Shown here one piece after another: positions 24,583-32,261 of a stretch of DNA of 64,000 nt. Location: contig NZ_JAMBOV010000002.1 of the NCBI RefSeq assembly GCF_023715745.1, positions 186,001 through 250,000 of the forward strand. Direction: 5' to 3'. The number at the start of each line of letters is the position of its first letter. Position 1 is the stretch's first letter. The translations under genes and the position numbers were made by a program. The notes beneath the pieces were generated by a model that searched no databases, was not told the origin of the DNA, and saw only the letters and a program-made list of their open reading frames with translations. Source of the DNA: Microbacterium oleivorans. Lineage in GTDB: Bacteria; Actinomycetota; Actinomycetes; Actinomycetales; Microbacteriaceae.

Positions 24583-25136
24583 GCGGGGTCTTTCGGAGTC
24601 CAGGTGCGGAGGGCGCGGTCGAGGGCGTCGAGGGCGCGGTTCCAGGAGGTGTCGGTGGTCTCGTCGCGGTGGACGAACGACGAGGCGGATTCGAGGGCGA
24701 GGTAGCCGGCGATGGTGGCGCTCGCGAAGCGGACCGCGTGGACGGTCTCGCCTTCGGGCAGGGTGTAGTCGCCGAGCGATCCGACGACGAGCGCCGAGAT
24801 GCGGGATGCCGCCGGCTCGGTGATCTCGTTGCGGTCGACCGGCTGCGAGATCATCGCCCAGCGCGCCGGGTGGGCGAAGGCGTAGGCGCGCTGCGCGTCC
24901 GCGAGGTCGCGGAGGGTGGGGGCGCCGCCGATCGCGTCGGCGAGCTCGTGGAAGACCGCGGCCTGGACGGCGCTGCGGAGCGCGGCGAGGTCGCGGACGT
25001 GCGCGTAGAGACTGGCGGTCTGCACGCCGACGCGTCGGGCGAGCGCCGACATCGAGAGCGCGCCCGGTCCGTCGGCGTCGACGAGGTCGAGCGCCGCTCG
25101 GGTGAGGGCATCGGGGGAGAGGTTCGCGCGGGGCAC
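24579..25136 (-). CDS. TetR-family repressor
   Basis: A 185-residue regulator. The N-terminal helix-turn-helix is seen as ALSMSALARRVGVQTASLYAH; the C-terminal half, with VHAVRFASATIAGYLALE, is of the WHG/TetR_C type. It starts with GTG 25136; the palindrome at 25145-25163 lies just upstream and is the likely autoregulatory operator. It is co-transcribed with the GDSL hydrolase, suggesting the inducer is that enzyme's substrate or a relative (inference). Confidence 0.87.
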   Translation of the reverse strand: MPRANLSPDALTRAALDLVDADGPGALSMSALARRVGVQTASLYAHVRDLAALRSAVQAAVFHELADAIGGAPTLRDLADAQRAYAFAHPARWAMISQPVDRNEITEPAASRISALVVGSLGDYTLPEGETVHAVRFASATIAGYLALESASSFVHRDETTDTSWNRALDALDRALRTWTPKDPA

Positions 25137-25144
25137 GAGGAGTT

Positions 25145-25163
25145 AACCTACACCCTTTAGGTT
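25145..25163. promoter_or_regulatory. TetR-type operator
   Basis: Inverted repeat AACCTA (25145-25150) / TAGGTT (25158-25163) around a 7-bp spacer, just upstream of the TetR GTG. On the minus strand TAGGTT (25150-25145) can also serve as the -10, eight bases before the start codon. Confidence 0.55.
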
Positions 25164-25258
25164 GGGGGTCGTTTGTCGCCGGGGGTGGGTACTCGATCTA
25201 TTGGGGCCTTGACGCTTGTCGCCTCACGGTCGCGCGTCAGGTGCGCTACGTTCAGCGC

Positions 25259-25598
25259 ATGACTTCGACGGGCGATAAGGACGAACTCAAGCCCTTTCGA
25301 GCGCGAGAAGTCGGGGCTCATTGCGATAGGTATGGCGTTTGGCGTGATCTGCATGGTCGCGAGTGCAGTGGGCATCTACGGTGACGCGTCAGGAGACTGG
25401 GGCGTGATGACGGGCGGCGAGGGACGAGACATCCGTATGCCGATGTGGATGCGGTTCTCGATGTCGATAGGTGTCGCTCTCTTGTTCGCGGCCGGGTCCG
25501 TTTCGTACGCGATCCTCTTCGTGCGGGGGCCGGAGACGCCGCCGGTGGTTCAGAAGGACCAGGGTGGAACAGAACAGCCCGATCTCGCGGAGGGGTGA
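25259..25598 (+). pseudogene. Small membrane protein interrupted by a one-base frameshift
   Basis: Two frames read as one protein if one base is removed. From ATG 25259 the frame gives MTSTGDKDELKP, then goes wrong at CCCTTT (25292-25297) and stops about 41 codons in. The next frame continues FEREKSGLIAIGMAFG into a good membrane helix, a second helix (SIGVALLFAAGSVSYAILF) and an acidic tail ending at 25598. The intact product would be about 112 residues with two membrane helices. If the 5' part is not used, a start at ATG 25332 would cut the first helix. It may be a real mutation, an error in the assembly, or programmed slippage at CCC-TTT. The next gene overlaps the stop (GTGA), which implies the frame is or was translated. 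Confidence 0.5.
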
Positions 25599-25900
25599 TC
25601 GCGAGCGTGGACGCACCTTCTAAGTACCCGACTGCGATGGTCGATGGCTTCGAGCTTGGAATGTTCGTGTCCTACGACGACTGCGGGGACGCGTGGGTCG
25701 TAGCTCCGGACGGTCGTATCGCTGGCCTGGTGTGGGAGTCGGGTGACGCTACCTATTTCAGGACGATCCGTGAGCCAGACGAGGAGCGTTGGGGCACGTA
25801 CGCGGTGTCACAGCCGCTGCCGATGACGACGGACGCGGAGGCCGCGGGGTACCTTCGGGCGATCCTGCCGCAGCTGCGCTCTCAGTGGGCGCACAGCTAA
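25595..25900 (+). CDS. Small hypothetical protein
   Basis: A 101-residue protein starting at GTG 25595, which overlaps the previous stop as GTGA after a GGAGG-like run. The protein begins VIASVDAPSKYPTAMVDGFE and has the stretch DAWVVAPDGRIAGLVWESGD and a C-terminal AAGYLRAILPQLRSQW. It resembles small cytoplasmic actinobacterial proteins of unknown role, and no family name is given. Codon use is ordinary. Confidence 0.6.
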   Translation: MIASVDAPSKYPTAMVDGFELGMFVSYDDCGDAWVVAPDGRIAGLVWESGDATYFRTIREPDEERWGTYAVSQPLPMTTDAEAAGYLRAILPQLRSQWAHS

Positions 25901-25917
25901 CCGGACGTCACCTGGTT

Positions 25918-26091
25918 TCAGCTGCGAGTTACGCACAGGTGGAAAGCGACGGCCGATTCTTTGGCAGCGGGTGAGGCCGGCGACGGCGCGACGCCGTGAG
26001 GGGTGAGGCCGTCGAGGGTGACCTGCCATAGGTCGGCCCGTCCGCCGTGCGTCCAATTGGTGTCTTGGCGAACCGGGGTGTATGTGTTCAT
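25918..26091 (-). CDS. Possible 57-residue protein
   Basis: A short frame starting at ATG 26091 encodes MNTYTPVRQDTNWTHGGRAD, then LWQVTLDGLTPHGVAPSPAS and a short tail ending VAFHLCVTRS. Amino-acid composition (Trp, Asn, Gly, Thr) looks like a real protein rather than a GC shadow. No strong SD is visible, and the wobble pattern is only moderately convincing. It is convergent with the 25595-25900 gene. It could also be the C-terminal remnant of a larger gene. Confidence 0.35.
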   Translation of the reverse strand: MNTYTPVRQDTNWTHGGRADLWQVTLDGLTPHGVAPSPASPAAKESAVAFHLCVTRS

Positions 26092-26192
26092 CCCCGTCGC
26101 GTTCGCCTAAATCGTGAACGGCTTCGTGCAGTTGCGACGCGAGGCCGGCTGGGGCAAGAGCGAGGGTGAGCAGCCTCCGACGGACTGACGCG

Positions 26193-26849
26193 TCAGGACT
26201 GTCCGGGCTTCCAGGGGAACGGGTTGAAGATCAAGTTCTCCTGCAGGGTGAAGTCGCCTTGGCGCATGCCGCTGTAGACGCCGTCGTACCAGTCCTCGGG
26301 CGACGTGCCCTCGTAGTTGTTCGGGAAGGCTTCTGACACGTAGGCGTCGTGGATGATGTCGAGGTAGCCGATCGCCGCATCCTCGTCACCGCGGTCGAAC
26401 GCCGCCCGCGCAGCGTCGACGTTGGCGTACTCGAAATAGCTCCAGATGCGGTTGGCGGTCGTGACCTCGGCCCAGTTGGGCCCGTCCTCGGGGCGGTCGT
26501 AGTAGCCGGGGTCGACGGGGAAGGAGTACCCGGCGGGGAGCGGGAAGGGGAACGCCGTCGCCGCGTCGCGGTAGTACTCGAGGATGCCGTCGAGATCGCG
26601 GTGCAGCATGTGGTGCGGGTTGGCCTGCATGTAGGTCTCGGCGTATTCGGCGGGGGAGGCCGGAATGGAGGGGAGGCCCTCCCAGGCGGGGGCGTTGGGG
26701 CCGGCGACCCCGGCCGACTCAGCCGCTGTTGAGGTCGGGGCAGGCTTCTCGCTTGTGGCGACGATCTCCATCGCCGAGCATGCCGTGAGCGACCCGATCG
26801 CGAGGAGCGCTGTCGCGGCGAGGGCGAGGAACGTCGAGGCACGGCGCAT
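26193..26849 (-). CDS. Secreted lipoprotein, unknown function
   Basis: A 218-residue lipoprotein with signal peptide MRRASTFLALAATALLAIGS and lipobox SLTAC (C24). The mature part is rich in aromatic and acidic residues (GYYDRPEDGPNWAEVTTANR; FPNNYEGTSPEDWYDGVYSG) and looks all-helical. ATG 26849 is chosen because it gives the proper signal peptide; the open frame reaches further upstream without one. CAGACT ends six bases before it. No family is recognised. Confidence 0.75.
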   Translation of the reverse strand: MRRASTFLALAATALLAIGSLTACSAMEIVATSEKPAPTSTAAESAGVAGPNAPAWEGLPSIPASPAEYAETYMQANPHHMLHRDLDGILEYYRDAATAFPFPLPAGYSFPVDPGYYDRPEDGPNWAEVTTANRIWSYFEYANVDAARAAFDRGDEDAAIGYLDIIHDAYVSEAFPNNYEGTSPEDWYDGVYSGMRQGDFTLQENLIFNPFPWKPGQS

Positions 26850-26971
26850 GGGGGCAGTCTGGCAGACGGGGCGGTGGGGTGCATCGCCCGATGAGGTGAA
26901 GGCGGGCGGACCCCGTTTGGCAAGGCGACGGATGGCATCGGCGTCCTGAGAGAATGGCGCGCGAAGGACCG

Positions 26972-27469
26972 TCAGCTGGGCAGTGCGTCCAGCACCGTCC
27001 GGTGATCCCACGTCGCGTGCAGGACGTGCGCAAGTTCAGGGTCCGGGCTCGACGTGCATTCCGGTAGCGCATTCTCGTCTCGCGCCTCGACACGGACCGC
27101 CCGCCCTCCGAGCCCGAAGGGCGGGATATCGTTCGCGAGGATGCCGTCGATGGCGAGGCTGGCGTAGCCCGGCTCCCACCACGTGTCGTAGGCATGCCTT
27201 AGATCTTCTTGCCGCACCGCCACCCAGACGCCGAAGGTGACGGAGTACCCGTCGGTCAGCTGCACGGTGAGGAGCGCGCGCAGGAAGCATCCGACGTGTT
27301 GAACCATGAGGAACGTGGACCGCATCGGGTCGCCGTCAACCAATCCCCACGTGTCGTCGGCGTGCTCCGAGCCGGGGCGCGCGAGTACCGGGTCGGGAAG
27401 GCGGAAGCGGATGTTCCGGTCGTGCTCATCGAGTTCATGACCGCAGTGGGCGCACACGTGCTCGATCAT
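26972..27469 (-). CDS. DUF2199-type protein
   Basis: A 165-residue protein beginning MIEHVCAHCGHELDEHDRNI, with a CxxCG knuckle near the N-terminus. Further on are FLMVQHVGCFLRALLTVQLT and VTFGVWVAVRQEDL, the pattern of DUF2199 proteins. The family has a putative zinc-binding start and unknown function. The gene is not overlapped by the lipoprotein downstream; the gap is about 120 bases. Confidence 0.7.
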   Translation of the reverse strand: MIEHVCAHCGHELDEHDRNIRFRLPDPVLARPGSEHADDTWGLVDGDPMRSTFLMVQHVGCFLRALLTVQLTDGYSVTFGVWVAVRQEDLRHAYDTWWEPGYASLAIDGILANDIPPFGLGGRAVRVEARDENALPECTSSPDPELAHVLHATWDHRTVLDALPS

Positions 27470-27501
27470 CAGGCCTGCAACCGGAGGTTCATGGCAGGAG
27501 G

Positions 27502-28335
27502 CTAGCGCGACTCCAGGCTTCCGTCGCAGGTTTCGAACACGTACGCAGGGTCATCCGGCGTGACGAGATCCCGGTCCCGCAGAACGACGGATGCCGGTGT
27601 CTCAGGGTCGGCGCAAACCTCATCCCACGGTCGGGGGAGGTTGTCGGTGTACTCGATGACGAGGACCTGATCGCCGTAGACCTCGGTGTAGGCGAAGCAT
27701 TCCTCGTAGGCCGCGCACTCCTCGACGACGGCGAAGTCGAAGCCGGCGCGCGAGCGGAGGAATGACGCATCCTCCGCGGCGTTCTTTTGTCCGGCTGCGA
27801 GTCCGACGTCGTGCGCGGTGTCGACGAGCAAGGTCGCGAGGTCGAGCGCGTGGTCGCGGCTGAGGACACCGTCGGTGCGGGTGTAGGTGTCGAGGTTGTC
27901 GAATTCGACGGCGTCGAACCCGTCGGACGCGCAGTCGCGGATCCACGGCCCGACGATCTTCGCGATCTCGTCCGCCTTGCGGGTGTCGAGGATGACCTCG
28001 TCCGGCCAGTCCGGATCGATCACGGGCTGACCGTCGTCATCGCGCAGGAGGAGGTCGTCTGGCCAGGTATCGAGCTCGCCCGGCTGTGTCTGGAAGCCGT
28101 TGACGTAACAGACGGAGTAAATGCTGTCGTCGGATGCCGCGGCCCGATCGCGGATCACGATGTCGACGCCATCGGGCGGGTCATAGGCGCCGCCGAGTTG
28201 GTAGTCGAATTGCGCTCCGGCGGGCGGAAGATGGGGCCCTGCGGGTGGGTCGTGAGGTGGCGGCGCCTGATCGGTGCAGCCGGTGAGCAGCAACGCGGCC
28301 GCGGCGAGCAGGGGGAGTGCGCGCCGGACGGTCAT
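27502..28335 (-). CDS. GH114-like (polygalactosaminidase family) lipoprotein
   Basis: A 277-residue lipoprotein with lipobox LLLTGC (C20) and a Pro-rich linker. It is followed by a TIM-barrel-like domain of the endo-alpha-1,4-polygalactosaminidase / TM1410 type: FDYQLGGAYDPPDG at the start, IYSVCYVNGFQTQPGE, DGFDAVEFDNLDTYTRTDG with conserved acidic residues, GLAAGQKNAAED, and FAVVEECAAYEEC at the end. Such enzymes cleave galactosamine-containing polysaccharides. TAGGTT ends six bases before the ATG, suggesting leaderless expression. Confidence 0.85.
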   Translation of the reverse strand: MTVRRALPLLAAAALLLTGCTDQAPPPHDPPAGPHLPPAGAQFDYQLGGAYDPPDGVDIVIRDRAAASDDSIYSVCYVNGFQTQPGELDTWPDDLLLRDDDGQPVIDPDWPDEVILDTRKADEIAKIVGPWIRDCASDGFDAVEFDNLDTYTRTDGVLSRDHALDLATLLVDTAHDVGLAAGQKNAAEDASFLRSRAGFDFAVVEECAAYEECFAYTEVYGDQVLVIEYTDNLPRPWDEVCADPETPASVVLRDRDLVTPDDPAYVFETCDGSLESR

Positions 28336-28382
28336 GTCGCGAACCTACCGGACGCCGGGGGATCGGTAGACTCGATGGGCCA

Positions 28383-28454
28383 GCCTCTGTAGCTCAATGG
28401 AAGAGCAGTTCCGTCCTAAGGAAACGGTTGGGGGTTCGAGTCCCTCCAGGGGCA
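28383..28454 (+). tRNA. tRNA-Arg (anticodon CCT)
   Basis: A 72-base cloverleaf: acceptor GCCTCTG with CAGGGGC, D stem GCTC/GAGC, anticodon loop GTCCTAA with anticodon CCT, T loop TTCGAGT, discriminator A. CCA is not encoded (the next bases are CAG). The 3' end is the attachment site of the island downstream, and the gene is reconstituted after integration because the island carries the same 3' sequence. Confidence 0.93.
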
Positions 28455-28455
28455 C
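28434..28455. other. Attachment site left (attL core, tRNA 3' end)
   Basis: 22-bp core starting GTTCGAGTCC and ending AGGGGCAC. It is identical to 51649-51670 and lies in the T arm and acceptor stem of tRNA-Arg. Confidence 0.85.
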
Positions 28456-28461
28456 AGTCTC

Positions 28462-28534
28462 TTTTTGCCTCTGACCAGGTTTTTCTTCTGAGGTCAGACC
28501 ACACAAAAGTCGTTTTTGCCCGCTTTTTGCCCGC
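28462..28534. repeat. TTTTTGCC repeats near attL (possible recombinase arm sites)
   Basis: TTTTTGCCCGC occurs twice in exact tandem (28513-28523, 28524-28534), and TTTTTGCC once more at 28462-28469. Between them lies TCTGACC (28470-28476) inverted at GGTCAGA (28492-28498), a possible terminator for the tRNA. Short direct repeats beside an att core are typical of integrase arm-type sites, so this is a candidate; no binding evidence is available. Confidence 0.45.
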
Positions 28535-28663
28535 ATTCTGAAACTTCGGGTCACCGAAAACGGCCGTCTGCAACGGCCTGCGCGGGGCGGCTGAGAACGC
28601 CAAAATCGAGCGTTGGGGGCGAAATCTGCCTCGTCGAAAAACTGAGCAATCTGATCTCGGCGG

Positions 28664-29794
28664 TCACTGAGGTCGCGCGTAGCGAGTCTGCGGTCCTGAC
28701 GGCAGCGCCACCAACGGCATCTGGTCGTTAAGTCGCGTCGCGACGGCATCCAGATCGTCGTCGAAGAGGTCGGCGTAGGTGTCGAGTGTCATCGCTGCAG
28801 ACGCGTGCCCGAGCATGCGCTGCACGGCCTTCGCGTTCGCGCCCGAGCTGATCGCCAGCGATGCGGCGGTGTGACGGAGGTCGTGAGGAGTGAGTCGAGG
28901 GATCGATGGATCGAACTCCTGCGCACGCCGGACCGCGTTCGCGAACCATCCCTTGCTGCCCGAGTTGCGCATGTGAGTGACCCCGTCGCCGAACAGCAGA
29001 CCTTCGGGCCCCTTGCCGGCGCACGCCTGCTCGATCATCGGCGCAAGACGCTCGGGGTACGGAACGGAGCGCTTCTCGTGCGTCTTCGGCGTGCCTACAT
29101 GGATCACGTACGCGATCATCACCGCGTTCTCCTCGATGAGGAAGCGCCGACGGAGACGGTTCACGCTGCGCACCCGGAGCCCCGTGGCTTCGCCCCAGCG
29201 GAGGCCCGTGTACGCCAGCGTCAGGACCAGCGTCGGATACGCCGAGCACGCCGCCAGCGTCGCCACCTGGTCGTGCGAGAGGTAGACGCGGCGCTTGCCC
29301 GGCCCGTGCCGGGGAAGATCGCGCACGTAGCGGGCGGGATTGCTCGCGAGGCGACGGTCGTCGCTGGCGACGTCGAGGATGCCGGCGAGGACTCCGAGTG
29401 CTCGAAGAACGACCGTGCGCGACTTCTGCGTCGCGAGGTCGGACACCCAGTCCTGAACTTCAGAGCGCCGGATCGAGGAGATCTCTCGGTCGGCCCAGAC
29501 CGGAGCGACGTGGTTCTTCCACGCGCGCTCGAGCGTCATGTAGTACGAAGGCTTCGACATCGGCGGCTGCTTCGGTCGCAGCCAGCTGTCGGCGAACATC
29601 CGGACGGGAACCCGTGACGACGACGGGTCGATGTACTCGCCCTTCGACTTCGACACCGTGACCATCGAGAGGTACAGCTTCGCCTCACGCATCGTCGTGA
29701 AGCCGCGTTTCTCCGCCTCGGTGCGATCCGGCTTGCGATAGCGGACGCGGTAGCGGCGGCCCTTCGCCGATTCGTATGGGGTGATGCTGCCCAT
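28664..29794 (-). CDS. Tyrosine recombinase / integrase
   Basis: A 376-residue phage-type integrase. An N-terminal SAM-like core-binding domain (about 60-160) precedes a catalytic domain with R199 (LAYTGLRWGEATG), K237 (GTPKTHEKRS), H304 and R307 (LTPHDLRHTA), H330 (MLGHASAAMT) and nucleophile Y340 (LDTYADLF). All active-site residues are present, so it should be functional. It lies next to the tRNA with the att core and points to it, the usual layout. The start ATG 29794 follows a GGAG-like run. Confidence 0.95.
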   Translation of the reverse strand: MGSITPYESAKGRRYRVRYRKPDRTEAEKRGFTTMREAKLYLSMVTVSKSKGEYIDPSSSRVPVRMFADSWLRPKQPPMSKPSYYMTLERAWKNHVAPVWADREISSIRRSEVQDWVSDLATQKSRTVVLRALGVLAGILDVASDDRRLASNPARYVRDLPRHGPGKRRVYLSHDQVATLAACSAYPTLVLTLAYTGLRWGEATGLRVRSVNRLRRRFLIEENAVMIAYVIHVGTPKTHEKRSVPYPERLAPMIEQACAGKGPEGLLFGDGVTHMRNSGSKGWFANAVRRAQEFDPSIPRLTPHDLRHTAASLAISSGANAKAVQRMLGHASAAMTLDTYADLFDDDLDAVATRLNDQMPLVALPSGPQTRYARPQ

Positions 29795-30240
29795 CTCGAC
29801 CTCCGATCGATGCCGGGTTGAGGGTCAGTACCGGCCCAGTGTCGGACAATGGCGGGATACCGTCAACGCGGCCGATTACACATGTGGATAGTTGACGGAG
29901 AACGTCGTCAACTGGCGTTGGGGCCCGGGGGCGCCTCCCTCCGACGCCGAGAGTGTAGCGATCGTTCGCGCCTCCGTTCTCGCCGCTCACTCCTTGCAGA
30001 CTCCTCGCTGGCGCGCTCCGCTTAGCAGCCGTTCGCCCTCGAGCACTTCGCCGCGCCCGATCGCTGGTGCGGCTTATGTCGGAGCGACGGCAGCCGTGCT
30101 CGACTTACTGGCGTGCGCCTGCGGCCTTTGTCCGCCTTCGACCACACCGCGTGCGTTCTTCCCGGCGTCGCGGCAGAGCCACGTCGGTGGGGTCCATTAG
30201 CTTGGGTCCTGTCCTCCTGGCCGGAGGCGACAGGAGGAAC
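29795..30240. other. Intergenic region with inverted CGTCAAC motifs
   Basis: No convincing gene. Three copies of CGTCAAC in alternating orientation lie at 29861-29867, 29891-29897 (as GTTGACG) and 29906-29912. The latter two form AGTTGACG (29890-29897) / CGTCAACT (29906-29913). They sit upstream of the integrase and may be an operator or an excision site. The far end (30226-30240) contains AGGAGG, the SD of the HerA gene. Confidence 0.5.
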
Positions 30241-32259
30241 ATGAGCATCACATTCGGCGTGGGAGCGGGGTCGGTTCTGCAGTCGACGCTGCTCGCTGAT
30301 GATCGCGCCATCCGGGTTGGCGCGATCCACCGACTCGACTTCCACGAGGCCGTCGTGCTAACCCATGACAAGTGGAAGTTCGATGCGGGCGGGATTCCTC
30401 AGCACTCCTTCCTGCTCGCAACCGCGCGAGACGCAGACCGACCCGGTGACGACGACGAGGTCTTGCTCCTCAGGGTCGAGGGCACCGCACCGCTCTCGCT
30501 CGAGTCCGATCTGCTCGCGGTCCGTGAGGAGTCGCTCCGTGATGCGCTTAGCCGAGCTGAGGACCCGTCGCCCAGCGTAGTTCTTGACCGCCACATGGAC
30601 CCATTCACGCTGAACCGCGCGTCGTTCACCGGTCTGAAGTGTCGTGTGCTCGGCACCTTCTACGAGGACATCGTCGGCGGAACGACGCAGCTCGTGTTCG
30701 GCGCCGACGTCGACAATTTCTACGCGACGAGCACGTACCGAGTGCTGAAACCGACTGGTGCCGGCTTATCAGCCATCGCGAGCTACCTGAAGCCCGATTC
30801 GGCGCCCGGCGACCATGTGCGCCTTGGTGTCGTTCGCTATTCCGCCACCCGCCGGCGCGCTGTCGCCGCGAACCAGGCCGACGCAGCGGTCAACGTGCGC
30901 ATCCAAGACTTCATCGGGCACAAGACGGCCCTTCTCGGAATGACCCGCTCGGGCAAATCGAACACCGCGAAGATCATCATCGCCAAGACATTCGTCGCGT
31001 CGGAGCAGCGTCGCAGGGACGGGAGGTCTCCGATCGGTCAGTTGATCTTCGACCCGCAGGGCGAGTACGCGAACGCTAACGTGCAGGACGAGTCGGCAAT
31101 CGCCGGACTTGGCGCAGAGCATGTGCGCATCTACAAGTTCGGCGCAGACGGTGGGCAGGCGCACGTCAAGCCGCTGGCGATCAACTTCTTCGACCCGAAG
31201 CAGATTGGCACCGCACAGGGTCTGATTGCGGCCACGCTTTCGCAGCAGAGCGCGTCGGGTTACGTGCAGGACTTCATCGCCACCGACTTCACCGGAGGCT
31301 CTGACTCGCAGGACTACGGCGCCAAGAACCACGCCAGTCGGGGGAGACTCGGGCTCTACGCGACGCTCCTGCGCGCTGGATTCAAGGCGCCGAACGGGTT
31401 CCAGGTCAACGTGAGCATGAAGCGCGAATTCGCCGATCAGGTGGCAAGCGCGATCAATACGATCCCGTTCCCCCCAGCGCAAAACGGATACGTGAGGATC
31501 CCCGGCGATCAGGTCGTGAACGCCGTCCTAAAGATCGCCGAACTTCGCGAGTCCGACGACGCGAACGCGAAGGACTTCGGCCGTGAGACTCCCTGGACGA
31601 GCACCGAAGGGATGGCGACCGGCAAGTCGTCGTCGGGTTCGGGAAAAGTCCGCGGCTATCTGAACCTCATCCCGATGCGCGTGTTCCACGATCCCGCGGT
31701 GACCGACGACGTCGCCGAGGGCATCTACCAGGAGCTTCTCGAGGGTCGCATCGTTATCGTCGACCTTCACATCGGCAGCGAGAAGGTAATTCAGACGATG
31801 TCCGAGACGATCACGGAGCATCTCCTCGAGCGGCATACCGGCGTCTTCACAAACGGCGAGGAGCCCGGGCACATCCAGGTGATGCTCGAAGAGGCACACA
31901 ACCTCTTCGCGTCCGATCGCTACAAGAACGACGCCGACGTGTGGGTGCGTCTCGCGAAGGAGGCAGCGAAGCTGAAGATTGGCATGCTGTACGCGACCCA
32001 AGAGGTGACCGGCGTCGCCCATCAGGTTAAGGCGAACACTGCCAACTGGGTCGTCGCGCACCTCAACAACCGCCAGGAGCTCAACGAGCTGGGCAAGTTC
32101 TACGACTTCGGCTCCTACGCTGACGCGATCCTCGCGTCTGAAGACCGCGGATTCGTGCGACTGAAGACGCTGTCGTCGCCGTTCATCGTGCCCGTCCAGA
32201 TCGAGCGCTACGCGAAGGCACTGATCGACGAGGCCAAGGCCGTGGCGGCGGGGAGCTAG
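30241..32259 (+). CDS. HerA/VirB4-type hexameric ATPase, first gene of defence operon
   Basis: A 672-residue ATPase. An N-terminal HAS-barrel-like beta region (about 1-200) is followed by the HerA/FtsK core: Walker A GMTRSGKSNTAK at 233-244, Walker B IQVMLEEAHN with E550-E551 and H553, and an arginine-finger region near the C-terminus. HerA-type motors work as hexameric DNA pumps with NurA nucleases; here the NurA gene follows after two bases. AGGAGG at 30229-30238 precedes ATG 30241. In bacteria HerA-NurA pairs are often in defence islands. It differs from archaeal HerA (about 500 residues) by extra length, with an insertion between the Walker motifs. Confidence 0.88.
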   Translation: MSITFGVGAGSVLQSTLLADDRAIRVGAIHRLDFHEAVVLTHDKWKFDAGGIPQHSFLLATARDADRPGDDDEVLLLRVEGTAPLSLESDLLAVREESLRDALSRAEDPSPSVVLDRHMDPFTLNRASFTGLKCRVLGTFYEDIVGGTTQLVFGADVDNFYATSTYRVLKPTGAGLSAIASYLKPDSAPGDHVRLGVVRYSATRRRAVAANQADAAVNVRIQDFIGHKTALLGMTRSGKSNTAKIIIAKTFVASEQRRRDGRSPIGQLIFDPQGEYANANVQDESAIAGLGAEHVRIYKFGADGGQAHVKPLAINFFDPKQIGTAQGLIAATLSQQSASGYVQDFIATDFTGGSDSQDYGAKNHASRGRLGLYATLLRAGFKAPNGFQVNVSMKREFADQVASAINTIPFPPAQNGYVRIPGDQVVNAVLKIAELRESDDANAKDFGRETPWTSTEGMATGKSSSGSGKVRGYLNLIPMRVFHDPAVTDDVAEGIYQELLEGRIVIVDLHIGSEKVIQTMSETITEHLLERHTGVFTNGEEPGHIQVMLEEAHNLFASDRYKNDADVWVRLAKEAAKLKIGMLYATQEVTGVAHQVKANTANWVVAHLNNRQELNELGKFYDFGSYADAILASEDRGFVRLKTLSSPFIVPVQIERYAKALIDEAKAVAAGS

Positions 32260-32261
32260 GG

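Noticed and set aside
29892..30200. 102-residue plus-strand frame before the HerA gene
   Set aside because: No SD, Ala/Ser/Pro-rich start, and the palindromes suggest a regulatory region instead.
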